53,760 nucleotides of DNA from an uncultured Actinomyces sp. (GTDB lineage Bacteria; Actinomycetota; Actinomycetes; Actinomycetales; Actinomycetaceae): assembly GCA_938041695.1 (NCBI GenBank), contig CALISI010000071.1:1-53760 (forward strand), written 5' to 3'. The notes under the pieces are model-generated. The model saw nothing but the letters and a program-made list of their open reading frames with translations. It had not been told where the DNA came from and searched no databases. This document shows positions 23,844-32,253 of this stretch, piece after piece (within the stretch, counting starts at the first letter, position 1; the number at the start of each line of letters is the position of its first letter). The position numbers were made by a program, and so were the translations under genes.

Positions 23844-24979
23844 GCGCGCGCACGAGTAACGGGCCGGGCATTGTCACCCGGGTTTTCGGCTCGCAGTGGT
23901 TCGTCTCGGTCCTGGCCGTCCTCATTGCCTTTGTGATCGGTGCGGTCCTCATCGCACTGTCGGGTGCATCCGTTCTGGATGCCTACTACGCGATGTTCCG
24001 CGGATCGATCGTCGATCCCAACGCGGCGACCTTCGTCCGTCAGATCAAGCCGCTGACGGATTCCCTGTTCTATTCGATCCCGCTGATCATTTCGGGCCTG
24101 GGCCTGGCGCTCGGCTTCCGGGCGGGTCTGTTCAACATCGGCGGTAAGGGCCAGATCATCGTCGGAGCGCTCGCGGCCGTGTGGGTGGGCTTCGCGGTGA
24201 ACCTGCCGCCTGTTGTGCACACGCTGGTGGCCCTCCTCGTCGCGGTCGTCGCGGGCGGCCTCTACGCCGGCACCGCGGGCGTCCTGAAGGCGAAGACGGG
24301 CGCGAACGAGGTGATCGTGACGATCATGCTCAACTCGATCGCGACGCTGGGTCTGGGGTACACGCTCACGCAGAAGGCGTGGCAGGTGCCCGGTTCGAAC
24401 CAGCCGGTGACGCCGAAGGTCGCGGACAGTGCGGCTCTCACGCGCCTGCTCCCCGCGCCCTTCAAGCTGCATGTCGGTTTCATCGTCGCCCTGGTCGCGC
24501 TCGCGTTCTTCTGGTGGCTGATCGAGCGCTCGACGCTGGGATTCCAGATTCGCGCGGTCGGCGCGAACGCTGCTGCCGCCCGCACGGCCGGCATCTCGGT
24601 CGAGCGCATCACGGCGATCACGATGGTTCTCTCGGGCGCGTTCCTCGGCTTGGCTGGCGCGAACGAGGCCTTGGGAACCATCGGGTACGTCTCGCGCGAC
24701 GTGGCCGGTTCGATCGGCTTCGACGCGATCACGGTGGCCCTGCTGGGGCGCAACAAGACGTGGGGAACATTCGGCGCTGGCCTCCTCTTCGGGGCTTTCA
24801 AGGCGGGCGGTTACACGATGCAGGCCAAGGGCGTGCCGATCGACATGATCCTCATTCTGCAGTCGGTGATCGTCCTCCTGATTGCCGCGCCGGCGCTGGT
24901 GCGCTGGCTGTTCCGTCTGCCCGATGTGCGCGCGCTGGCCGCGCAGACGCGAAAGGGGAACGCTGATGAGCACAAGTGA
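23840..24979 (+). CDS. Nucleoside ABC transporter permease 1
   Basis: A 379-residue BPD type 2 permease (branched-chain amino acid/ribose permease fold) with 8-10 hydrophobic segments. Family marks include SIPLIISGLGLALGFRAGLFNIGGKGQ, TGANEVIVTIMLN, AVGANAAAARTAGI and a C-terminal charged tail. It forms half of the heterodimeric membrane channel together with the next gene. ATGA overlap with the ATPase gene and a 14-base overlap with the second permease imply coupled translation. Confidence 0.93.
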   Translation: MSARTSNGPGIVTRVFGSQWFVSVLAVLIAFVIGAVLIALSGASVLDAYYAMFRGSIVDPNAATFVRQIKPLTDSLFYSIPLIISGLGLALGFRAGLFNIGGKGQIIVGALAAVWVGFAVNLPPVVHTLVALLVAVVAGGLYAGTAGVLKAKTGANEVIVTIMLNSIATLGLGYTLTQKAWQVPGSNQPVTPKVADSAALTRLLPAPFKLHVGFIVALVALAFFWWLIERSTLGFQIRAVGANAAAARTAGISVERITAITMVLSGAFLGLAGANEALGTIGYVSRDVAGSIGFDAITVALLGRNKTWGTFGAGLLFGAFKAGGYTMQAKGVPIDMILILQSVIVLLIAAPALVRWLFRLPDVRALAAQTRKGNADEHK

Positions 24980-26246
24980 GTCCACCGTCGTCACTCAGGT
25001 CGAGGCGAAGCGCTCCTGGAAACTCCCCGGCATCTACGTGGCGGCCTGCGTGCTGCTCGTCGTCTTCGCGGCGGCCGCCCGAGGCGACATGACGCTGCGC
25101 TTGAACGACAAGTCGCAGTCCTATACGATCCCCGACATCGTCACCGCGGGTGCTCCCATCGTGTGGGTGCTCGCCGTCCTGACGATCGCGATTACCGCAT
25201 GGACGATTGTCGCGACCGTGCGGCGCGCGGCCCAGCCCGTGTGGGCGCGCGTTGGAGGGATGGCCGTCGTCGGTTTGTCGACGATCCTGGGATTCCTGTT
25301 CTACGCGGGCTCCGGGTCGACGGGCGTCGTCACCCTGACCTCGACCCTCGTGTCCACCGTGGCGATTTCGACGCCGCTCATCTTCGGTTCCCTCTCGGGT
25401 GTCGTTTCGGAGCGCGTCGGCGTCGTTAATATCGCGATTGAGGGCGATCTCCTCGTCGGCGCGTTTGCGGGCGTGATGGCGGCCTCGTACTTCCAGACCC
25501 CCTACGCGGGCCTCGTCGCTGCTCCCCTCGCGGGCGCGGCCCTGGGGTCCCTGCTGGCGCTCTTCTCCGTCAAGTACGGGGTCGACCAGATCATCGTCGG
25601 TGTCGTCCTGAACGTCCTGGCGCTGGGCCTGACGACGTTCTTCTACGGGACGATCATGAAGAGCGCCCCGGGGAGCCTGAACACCAATCAGTTCTCGCTG
25701 TCCGACATTAAGATCCCCGTGCTCTCGGAGATCCCGGTCGTCGGCCCGGTCCTGTTCAACCAGTCGATCCTTGTGTACCTGATGTACGCGGCCGTCATCG
25801 CCCTGGCGTTCTTCCTGTTCCGCTCGCGCTGGGGTCTGCGTCTGCGGGCCTGCGGTGAGCACCCGCGCGCCGCCGATACTGTCGGTATCAACGTGGGGCG
25901 CACGCGCACCCTCAACACGATCCTCGGCTCGTCCTCCGCGGGCTTGGGCGGCGCGTTCTTCACGATCGGCTCCGGCTTGGCGTTCACGGATAACATTTCC
26001 GCGGGCAACGGCTACATCGCCCTGGCCGCCATGATCCTCGGTAAATGGAACCCGCTGGGCGCCATGGGCGCGGCCGTCATGTTCGGTTTCGCGCAGGCCC
26101 TGGCGCGCATGCTGCCTAACATTGAGCCCGCGATCCCCGCCGACCTCGTGTCGATGATCCCCTACGTGGTCACGATCGTGGCCGTCGCGGGCTTCGTCGG
26201 GAAGTCGCGTGCGCCCGCCGCCGAGAACATTCCCTACGTGAAGTGA
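24966..26246 (+). CDS. Nucleoside ABC transporter permease 2
   Basis: A 426-residue permease and partner of permease 1. After an N-terminal extension with three extra hydrophobic segments (to about residue 130) comes the conserved core: STVAISTPLIFGSLSGVVSERVGVVNIAIEG, GVDQIIVGVVLNVLALG, LRACGEHPRAADTVGI and ISAGNGYIALAAMILGKWNP. The ATG at 24966 inside the upstream gene has GAAAGGGGAA before it; an in-frame ATG further up would lie deep inside permease 1. GTGA at its stop touches a possible alternative start of cdd. Confidence 0.93.
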   Translation: MSTSESTVVTQVEAKRSWKLPGIYVAACVLLVVFAAAARGDMTLRLNDKSQSYTIPDIVTAGAPIVWVLAVLTIAITAWTIVATVRRAAQPVWARVGGMAVVGLSTILGFLFYAGSGSTGVVTLTSTLVSTVAISTPLIFGSLSGVVSERVGVVNIAIEGDLLVGAFAGVMAASYFQTPYAGLVAAPLAGAALGSLLALFSVKYGVDQIIVGVVLNVLALGLTTFFYGTIMKSAPGSLNTNQFSLSDIKIPVLSEIPVVGPVLFNQSILVYLMYAAVIALAFFLFRSRWGLRLRACGEHPRAADTVGINVGRTRTLNTILGSSSAGLGGAFFTIGSGLAFTDNISAGNGYIALAAMILGKWNPLGAMGAAVMFGFAQALARMLPNIEPAIPADLVSMIPYVVTIVAVAGFVGKSRAPAAENIPYVK

Positions 26247-26254
26247 GAACTCGT

Positions 26255-26710
26255 ATGGATCCAACAGAAATTGACTGGGAGGCGCTGCTGGCCGAGGCTA
26301 TCGAGGCCATGAAGCATGCCTACTGCCCCTACTCGAACTTCCCCGTGGGGGCCGCGGGTATGACCGCCGACGGCTGGCTCGTCAGCGGCTGCAACGTCGA
26401 AAACGCCGGCTACGGGGTCACCCTGTGCGCCGAATGCGGCATGGTCTCCGACCTCATCCGCTCCGGTGGCGGCGCGCTCGTCGCGGTCGTCGCCGTCAAC
26501 GGCAACGAGGAACCTGTGGCCCCGTGCGGGCGCTGCCGCCAACTCATCTACGAGCACGGCGGCCCCTCCTGCCTGGTCCTCATGCCGGGCGGCGTTGCCC
26601 CCATGACCGAGGTGCTGCCCGGCGCGTTCGGACCCCATAACTTGTCGTCCGTCGCCGGCGCCACCCCGGCCTCGCCCCAGGAGAAAGAAGGACACGATGG
26701 CTCTCTTTGA
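26255..26710 (+). CDS. cdd: Cytidine deaminase
   Basis: The homotetrameric zinc enzyme that deaminates cytidine and deoxycytidine to uridine and deoxyuridine. The 151-residue protein shows AYCPYSNFPVGAA, NVENAGYGVTLCAE (zinc Cys and catalytic Glu) and PCGRCRQ with the other two zinc ligands. The C-terminus carries an Ala/Pro-rich tail (AGATPASPQEKEG) longer than usual, where the dispersed CCCCGGCCTCG word occurs in the coding sequence (26664). A GTG at 26243, overlapping the permease stop as GTGA, is an alternative start adding four residues. It overlaps deoA by 14 bases. Confidence 0.95.
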   Translation: MDPTEIDWEALLAEAIEAMKHAYCPYSNFPVGAAGMTADGWLVSGCNVENAGYGVTLCAECGMVSDLIRSGGGALVAVVAVNGNEEPVAPCGRCRQLIYEHGGPSCLVLMPGGVAPMTEVLPGAFGPHNLSSVAGATPASPQEKEGHDGSL

Positions 26711-27983
26711 TGCCGTTGACATCATCCGCGTCAAGCGCGATGGGGGAGTGCTGAGCCCCGACCAGATCGACTGGACGATCGACGCCTACACGAAGGGCGT
26801 CATCAAGGACGAGCAGATGGCCGCCCTGGCGATGGCGATCTTCCTGCGCGGTATGGACCGGGGCGAGATTGCCCGCTGGACGGACGCGATGATCCGCTCG
26901 GGCGCGCGCATGGATTTTTCCGGCATCGGCAAGCCGACGGCCGACAAGCACTCCACGGGCGGCGTGGGCGACAAGATCACGCTGCCCCTGGCGCCGCTGG
27001 TCGCGTGCTTCGGCGTGGCCGTCCCGCAGCTCTCGGGCCGAGGCCTGGGGCACACGGGCGGCACGCTCGACAAGCTCGAGGCGATCCCCGGGTGGCGCGC
27101 GCAGCTGAGCAACGACGAGATCATGACTCAGCTGGGGCGTGGCTGCGGCGCGGTCATCTGTGCGGCGGGCTCAGGCCTGGCGCCCGCTGACAAGAAGCTC
27201 TACGCGCTGCGCGACATCACCTCGACCGTCGAGTCGATCGCGCTGATCGCCAGCTCCATCATGAGCAAGAAGATCGCCGAGGGCACGGGAGCCCTGGTCC
27301 TGGACGTCAAGGTCGGCTCGGGCGCCTTCATGAAGGACCTGGATGCGGCGCGCGAGCTCGCCCGCACGATGGTGGACCTCGGACGCGACGCGGGGGTGGC
27401 CACGCGTGCGCTGCTCACCGACATGTCCGTGCCGCTGGGACGAAAGATCGGCAACGCCCTCGAGGTGGAGGAATCCGTCGAGGTTCTCGCCGGAGGCGGC
27501 CCCGCCGACGTCGTCGAGCTGACCAGCGAGCTGGCGCGCAACATGCTCGACCTCGCGGGGGTGAGCGACGCCGACGTGGAGGCGGCGCTGGCGGACGGTC
27601 GAGCGATGGACCGCTGGCGCGCGATGATCCGCGAGCAGGGCGGCGACCCGGACGCGCCGCTGCCGCGCGCCGCGCACACCCACCAGGTCCTCGCCGAGGC
27701 GGGGGGAACCGTTGTCGGCATGGACGCCCTGTCCGTGGGTGTGGCCTCGTGGAGGCTGGGTGCCGGTCGCGCCGTTAAGGAGGATCCGGTCCAGGCGGGC
27801 GCCGGCATCGAGATCCACGCCAAGCCGGGGGAAAGCGTCGCAGCGGGCCAGCCTCTGCTCACGCTCCACACCGACGACGAGTGGCGCATCGAGCGCGCAC
27901 TGGAGTCCCTCTCCGGCGCGATCGAGATCGCCGACGGCATCGCCCCCGAGCCGCGCAGAGTCATCCTGGAGACGGTGTCCTAA
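26697..27983 (+). CDS. deoA: Thymidine/pyrimidine-nucleoside phosphorylase
   Basis: The 428-residue enzyme phosphorolyses thymidine and deoxyuridine (and perhaps uridine) to base plus (deoxy)ribose 1-phosphate. Seen are the N-terminal helical domain (FDAVDIIRVKRDGGVLS), the phosphate-binding KHSTGGVGDK (about 83-92), the substrate loop YALRDITSTVESIALIASSIMSKKIA split by a catalytic Arg and Lys, and VLDVKVGSGAFMK. The C-terminal beta domain ends IHAKPGESVAAGQPL. Its product enters deoC after mutase action; both genes are downstream. Confidence 0.96.
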   Translation: MALFDAVDIIRVKRDGGVLSPDQIDWTIDAYTKGVIKDEQMAALAMAIFLRGMDRGEIARWTDAMIRSGARMDFSGIGKPTADKHSTGGVGDKITLPLAPLVACFGVAVPQLSGRGLGHTGGTLDKLEAIPGWRAQLSNDEIMTQLGRGCGAVICAAGSGLAPADKKLYALRDITSTVESIALIASSIMSKKIAEGTGALVLDVKVGSGAFMKDLDAARELARTMVDLGRDAGVATRALLTDMSVPLGRKIGNALEVEESVEVLAGGGPADVVELTSELARNMLDLAGVSDADVEAALADGRAMDRWRAMIREQGGDPDAPLPRAAHTHQVLAEAGGTVVGMDALSVGVASWRLGAGRAVKEDPVQAGAGIEIHAKPGESVAAGQPLLTLHTDDEWRIERALESLSGAIEIADGIAPEPRRVILETVS

Positions 27984-28019
27984 CGCCGGGGAATCGCGAG
28001 CACGCAGGGAGGAAGAATC

Positions 28020-29003
28020 GTGGAAAGGCGTGACGAACAGTCGATTGAGGCGGTCAAGCTCTACTACCAGCAGGGACTGAGCCAGGCCGAGGTTGCCACC
28101 CGCATGGGTTTGTCGCGCCCCACGGTCGCCAAACTCCTCGCCCACGGCCGTGAGCGCGGGTTTGTGACCATCGAGATCCACGATCCGCGCGAGGATGCCT
28201 CGGAGATCGCCCTGCGCTTGGAGAAGCGCTTCGGTCTGGCGAGCGTGCGCGTCGCCCACGGCCGCGATATGACCGAGGGCGAGGCCATCGAGCAGGTCGG
28301 CCGCGTGGGTGCGGATGTGGTGACTCAGCTTGTGCGCGACGGCATGAGCGTGGGGATTTCCTGGGGGCGCACGATGAGTGCGCTTGCGGCCCACCTGATC
28401 CGCGCCCCTCGTCAGGGCGTGCGTGTTGTGCAGCTCAAGGGCGGGACGTCGTTTTCTGAGCGGGCGACGCACGATTTTGAGATCATGCGGGCGTTTTGCG
28501 AGGCTTTCGATGCGCAGCCGCGCTATCTGCCGCTGCCGGTGATTTTCCAGGACACGGCGATGGCGTCGATCGTGCGCCGCGACCGGGCGATTGAACGCGT
28601 CTTGGAAGAGGGGCGCGGAGTGGACGTGGCGGTGTTTACGGTGGGGGCGCTGGGGCGCGAGGCCCTCTCGCTCAACCTCGGCCAGCTCGACGAAGCGGAA
28701 GTGGAAGCCCTGATGCGCGACGCGGTCGGGGATGCCTGCTCGCGGTTTTTTACGCGCGAGGGCGGTGTCGCCCTGGCCTCGGTTGACCGCAGGACGGTCG
28801 GTATCACGCTCGAGCAGCTGTGCGCTCGCCCCGTGCGGGTGCTGGTTGCCGGCGGGCGAATCAAAGCGGAGGCGCTGGACACGGCGCTGCACATGGGGTT
28901 GGCCACGCACCTCGTGGTCGACCAGGACCTGGCCCTTGCTCTGCTGGAGAGGCAGGGCGGGGCAACCCCGCGTGGGGCGTTCGAGGACGCCCCGGGCGGA
29001 TGA
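28020..29003 (+). CDS. deoR: SorC/DeoR-type transcriptional regulator of nucleoside catabolism
   Basis: A 327-residue regulator with an N-terminal helix-turn-helix (GLSQAEVATRMGLSRPTVAK, about 20-39) and a SorC-type sugar-phosphate effector domain (about 60-310; VGISWGRTMSALA, VVQLKGG, VAVFTVGALG and the late VLVAGGRIKAEALDTALHMG). B. subtilis DeoR, which senses deoxyribose 5-phosphate, belongs to the same family, and this gene sits between deoA and deoD. The GTG start has GGAGGAAG 5 bases before it. It may be co-transcribed from the nup promoter (36-base gap after deoA), which would make the circuit self-regulating. Candidate operators lie immediately after its stop and in the leader of the importer operon. 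Confidence 0.88.
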   Translation: MERRDEQSIEAVKLYYQQGLSQAEVATRMGLSRPTVAKLLAHGRERGFVTIEIHDPREDASEIALRLEKRFGLASVRVAHGRDMTEGEAIEQVGRVGADVVTQLVRDGMSVGISWGRTMSALAAHLIRAPRQGVRVVQLKGGTSFSERATHDFEIMRAFCEAFDAQPRYLPLPVIFQDTAMASIVRRDRAIERVLEEGRGVDVAVFTVGALGREALSLNLGQLDEAEVEALMRDAVGDACSRFFTREGGVALASVDRRTVGITLEQLCARPVRVLVAGGRIKAEALDTALHMGLATHLVVDQDLALALLERQGGATPRGAFEDAPGG

Positions 29004-29030
29004 GAACATTTGTCAAAGCAATCATTGACA
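29004..29030 (+). promoter_or_regulatory. Operator region upstream of deoD
   Basis: GAACATTTGTCA (29004-29015) is the exact complement of the word at 20996-21007. Overlapping it, TGTCAA-N8-TTGACA (29011-29030) is a perfect 6-bp dyad whose right arm is the -35 box of the deoD promoter. A repressor here would occlude RNA polymerase. Confidence 0.6.
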
Positions 29031-29054
29031 CATTTCAATTGCACGGCATAGCCT
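29025..29054 (+). promoter_or_regulatory. Promoter of deoD-deoC-mutase
   Basis: TTGACA (29025-29030), an 18-base spacer and TAGCCT (29049-29054). The start would be near 29061, about 54 bases before the deoD ATG. Confidence 0.65.
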
Positions 29055-29114
29055 TGCGACAAGGGTAAAGAAGCCTCGACGGAGCCCCGGCTCCTCGACA
29101 CCATAGGAGGACAC

Positions 29115-29822
29115 ATGCGCTCGACACCGCACATCAACCCCACCGCCCCCATCGCGCCGACGATCCTCCTGCCCGGAGACCCGCTGCGCGCCAAGTTCAT
29201 CGCCGAGACCTACCTGGAGGATGCGCGCCAGTTCAACGCCGTGCGCAACATGCTGGGCTACACCGGCACCTACCGCGGCACCCCAGTGTCCGTCATGGGG
29301 TCGGGCATGGGGATCCCCTCGATCTCGCTGTACGCCCACGAGCTGATCCACGAGTTCGGCTGCACGCGCCTCGTGCGCGTGGGAACCTGCGGTGCCCTAC
29401 AGCCAGATGTCAACCTGTACGACGTCGTGGTCGCCCAGGCCGCGTGCTCGAACTCGGCGTTCCTGGACCAGTACCAGATCCCCGGCTCCTACGCGCCGAT
29501 CGGCTCCTTCCGCCTCATCGACGACGTGGTGCGCCGCGCCCGTGAGGCCGATGTGCCGATCCACGTGGGTAACATCCTCTCCTCTGACACGTTCTACAAC
29601 GCGAATCCGACCTTCAATGAGGCCTGGCAGCGCATGGGCGTGCTCGCGGTCGAGATGGAGTCCGCCGGCCTGTACGCGACCGCCGCCCACGCGGGCGTCG
29701 AGGCCGTGGGTATCTTTACGGTTTCGGATTCCCTGGTGACGGGTGAGGCCACGGATGCGCAGGCGCGTCAGACCTCCTTTACCACCATGATGGAGCTGGC
29801 CCTGCCCCTGGCCCAGCTGTGA
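29115..29822 (+). CDS. deoD: Purine nucleoside phosphorylase, DeoD type
   Basis: A 235-residue hexameric-type phosphorylase that splits purine (deoxy)nucleosides to base and (deoxy)ribose 1-phosphate. The motifs are TPHINPTAPIAPTILLPGDPLRAKFIAE split around the phosphate-binding Arg, YRGTPVSVMGSGMGIPS, RVGTCGALQ, VEMESAGLYA (ribose-binding Met-Glu) and the catalytic Asp of TVSDSLVTGE. AGGAGG lies 4 bases before the ATG. It has its own promoter and operator and begins the second transcription unit of the pathway. Confidence 0.96.
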   Translation: MRSTPHINPTAPIAPTILLPGDPLRAKFIAETYLEDARQFNAVRNMLGYTGTYRGTPVSVMGSGMGIPSISLYAHELIHEFGCTRLVRVGTCGALQPDVNLYDVVVAQAACSNSAFLDQYQIPGSYAPIGSFRLIDDVVRRAREADVPIHVGNILSSDTFYNANPTFNEAWQRMGVLAVEMESAGLYATAAHAGVEAVGIFTVSDSLVTGEATDAQARQTSFTTMMELALPLAQL

Positions 29823-29842
29823 TGCGACAAGAAAGAAGTTCC

Positions 29843-30496
29843 ATGAAGAAGCGTGACGTGGCCGCCATGATCGACCACACGATCCTCAAGCCCGAGGCCA
29901 CCCAGGCGGACGTGGCGCGCATCGTCGAGGAGGGCGCCGCCGCAGGTACCTTCTCGGTGTGCGTGTCCCCCTCGATGCTGCCCCTGGATGTTCCCGAGGG
30001 CCTGAAGGTCGCCTGTGTGGTCGGTTTCCCCTCGGGCGCGGTCAAGCCTCAGGTAAAGGCCTTCGAGGCCGCCCAGGCGGTCGCCGACGGTGCGGATGAG
30101 ATCGACATGGTCATCAACATCGAGCTGGTGAAGGACGCGCGCCTCCATGAGCTCGAGGAGGAGATCGCGGCCGTGCGTCGCGTCGTCCCCGCCCCGCGCA
30201 TCCTCAAGGTCATCATCGAGTCGGCTGCGCTTACCGACGACGAGATCGTCGCCGCGTGCACGGCTTCGATGGCTGCGGGTGCTGACTTCGTGAAGACCTC
30301 GACGGGCTTCCACCCCGCGGGTGGTGCCTCGACCCACGCTGTCGCCCTCATGCGCGCCACGGTCGGCGACGCCCTGGGGGTCAAGGCCTCGGGCGGCATC
30401 CGCGACGCCGAGACCGCCCTGGCCATGATCGAGGCCGGAGCCTCCCGCCTGGGGGTCTCCGCGACGACGGCCATCCTGGCAGGACTGGAGGACTGA
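29843..30496 (+). CDS. deoC: Deoxyribose-phosphate aldolase
   Basis: A class I aldolase that cleaves deoxyribose 5-phosphate to acetaldehyde and glyceraldehyde 3-phosphate. The 217-residue protein has MIDHTILKPEAT, the Asp/Lys proton relay region EIDMVINIELVKD, ILKVIIESAAL, the Schiff-base Lys in FVKTSTGF (about residue 152) and VKASGGIRD with the second Lys. The ATG at 29843 is selected because AAGAAG precedes it; a start 24 bases upstream overlaps deoD's stop. It follows deoD by 20 bases. Confidence 0.96.
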   Translation: MKKRDVAAMIDHTILKPEATQADVARIVEEGAAAGTFSVCVSPSMLPLDVPEGLKVACVVGFPSGAVKPQVKAFEAAQAVADGADEIDMVINIELVKDARLHELEEEIAAVRRVVPAPRILKVIIESAALTDDEIVAACTASMAAGADFVKTSTGFHPAGGASTHAVALMRATVGDALGVKASGGIRDAETALAMIEAGASRLGVSATTAILAGLED

Positions 30497-30500
30497 GACG

Positions 30501-32174
30501 ATGGAGCTGCTCGAGCGCGCCCGCCAGTGGGCGAGCCACGACCCGGACCCCGCCACGGCCTCGGCCCTGAGCGCCGACATTGAGGCCGCGGAGCGCGGCG
30601 ACGAGGAGGCGGCGGACCGCGTGAGTGCGGCCATGAACGGCCCCCTCCAGTTCGGCACCGCCGGCCTGCGAGGCGTGGTCGGCCCGGGCGAGTCCCGCAT
30701 GAACCTCGCGGTTGTCATCCGCGCGACCGCCGGCCTGTGCGAGGTCGTCAAGCGCCACGCAACCGGCACTCCCACGCTGGTCGTCGGCTGCGACGCCCGC
30801 TACGGGTCCTCCGAGTTCGCCACGGCCGCCTGCCGCGTCGCTTCGGCCGCGGGGGTGCGTGTCCTCGCCCTGCCCCAGGCCAACCCGACGCCGCTGACCT
30901 CCTTCTCGATGCTGCACTTCGACGCGGACGCGGGTGTCATGGTGACCGCCTCGCATAACCCCGCCCCCGACAACGGCTACAAGGTGTACCTCGGCGGCAG
31001 CGTCGTCCAGGGCGACGGGCGCGGCGTCCAGATCGTCCCGCCTTTTGACGCCGAGATCGCGGCCGCCATTGAGGCCGCGCCGCCCGCAGATGAGGTCCCG
31101 ATGAACGACGACCTCATCGAGGCCGTGGACCCGCGTGAGGAATACGTGGCCTGCGCGTCCGCCCTGGCCTCGGGCGACGGCTCGGCGCGCGAGAACCTGC
31201 GCATCGTCCTAACCGCCATGCATGGCGTGGGCGCCGCGATCACCTCGCGCGTCCTGGCCGAGGCCGGCTTCACCAACGTCTCCCTCGTGGCGGCCCAGGC
31301 CGATCCCGACCCCGACTTCCCGACCGTCCCCTTCCCCAACCCCGAAGAGGCTGGCGCGCTCGACATGGCGATCGAGCAGGCCCGCGAGCAGGGGGCAGAC
31401 CTCATCATCGCGGTCGATCCCGATGCGGACCGCTGCGCGCTCGCGGTTCCCGATCCGGCCTCGCAGACGGGGTGGAGCCCGCTCAGCGGCGATCAGATCG
31501 GCTCACTGATCGGCGAGTTCCTGGCCTTGCGGGGCCTGACGGGCTCGCTCGCGAACTCGATCGTGTCCTCGCGCCTGCTCTCGCGGATCGCCCGCGCTCA
31601 CGGCCTCGAGCACCACACGACGCTCACCGGCTTTAAGTGGATCGCACGCGCCCCCGGCCTTGGATTCGGCTACGAGGAGGCCATCGGCTTTTGCCCGGAC
31701 CCTGCCCACGTGCGCGACAAGGACGGTATCGCGACCTCGGTCGTCGCCGCCTCCCTCGTGGCCTCGCTGAAGACGCAGGGGCGCAGCGTGTGGGACGAGC
31801 TGGAGCGCCTGGCCCGCCTGCACGGCCTGCACGTGAGTTCGCCGCTGACCTTCCGCGTCGACGACATCGAGCAGATCGCCAGCGGTATGGCGCGCCTGCG
31901 CGCTCAGCCGCCGAGCGTCCTTGCAGGCTCTCCCGTCGTCGAGGTCTCGGACCTGGCGCAGGGATACCGCGGTCTGCCGCCCACGGACGGCGTCCTCGTG
32001 CTCACCGAGGCCGAGGATCGCGTCATCGCGCGCCCCTCGGGCACCGAGCCCAAGCTCAAGTGCTACCTCGAGGTGATCCTGCCGGTCGTAGACGGGGAGC
32101 CGCTGCCCTGGGGCCAGGCGCGCGAGCGCCTCGAGGCAATTAAGGCTGCTTTCGCCGAGATTATCGGCCTGTAG
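30501..32174 (+). CDS. Phosphohexomutase/phosphopentomutase (alpha-D-phosphohexomutase family)
   Basis: A 557-residue four-domain mutase. It shows FGTAGLRGVVGPG near residue 53, the phosphoserine loop VTASHNPAPDNGYKVY (Ser near 150), the metal loop DPDADRCALAV (about 305), the sugar loop GFKWIARAPG and the C-terminal phosphate site RPSGTEPKLKCY. The length and motifs fit the PGM2-like branch, some of which act on (deoxy)ribose 1-phosphate. As the last gene of the deoD-deoC unit it would supply deoxyribose 5-phosphate to DeoC and ribose 5-phosphate to the pentose pathway, taking the place of DeoB, which is not seen. Only 4 bases separate it from deoC. Confidence 0.9.
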   Translation: MELLERARQWASHDPDPATASALSADIEAAERGDEEAADRVSAAMNGPLQFGTAGLRGVVGPGESRMNLAVVIRATAGLCEVVKRHATGTPTLVVGCDARYGSSEFATAACRVASAAGVRVLALPQANPTPLTSFSMLHFDADAGVMVTASHNPAPDNGYKVYLGGSVVQGDGRGVQIVPPFDAEIAAAIEAAPPADEVPMNDDLIEAVDPREEYVACASALASGDGSARENLRIVLTAMHGVGAAITSRVLAEAGFTNVSLVAAQADPDPDFPTVPFPNPEEAGALDMAIEQAREQGADLIIAVDPDADRCALAVPDPASQTGWSPLSGDQIGSLIGEFLALRGLTGSLANSIVSSRLLSRIARAHGLEHHTTLTGFKWIARAPGLGFGYEEAIGFCPDPAHVRDKDGIATSVVAASLVASLKTQGRSVWDELERLARLHGLHVSSPLTFRVDDIEQIASGMARLRAQPPSVLAGSPVVEVSDLAQGYRGLPPTDGVLVLTEAEDRVIARPSGTEPKLKCYLEVILPVVDGEPLPWGQARERLEAIKAAFAEIIGL

Positions 32175-32219
32175 AAGCGGCGAGGCCCTCCGTCGGCGCA
32201 TTTTCTGCGGTCAAGCCCT

Positions 32220-32252
32220 GCGTAAGTAAATAGATAACGCTATACTTGCGTA
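32220..32252 (+). promoter_or_regulatory. Leaderless promoter and dyad upstream of the methyltransferase-cupin pair
   Basis: TATACT (32241-32246) ends 7 bases before the ATG at 32254. An imperfect dyad, GCGTAAGTA (32220-32228) and TACTTGCGT (32243-32251), 7 of 9 matching, spans from upstream of the -10 box to the transcription start, a good position for a repressor. The region is locally AT-rich compared with its neighbours. Confidence 0.55.
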
Positions 32253-32253
32253 T

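Noticed and set aside
29081..29094. Small GGAGCC/GGCTCC hairpin in the deoD leader as a riboswitch
   Set aside because: A 6-bp stem with a 2-nt loop is too small to suggest a ligand-binding RNA.
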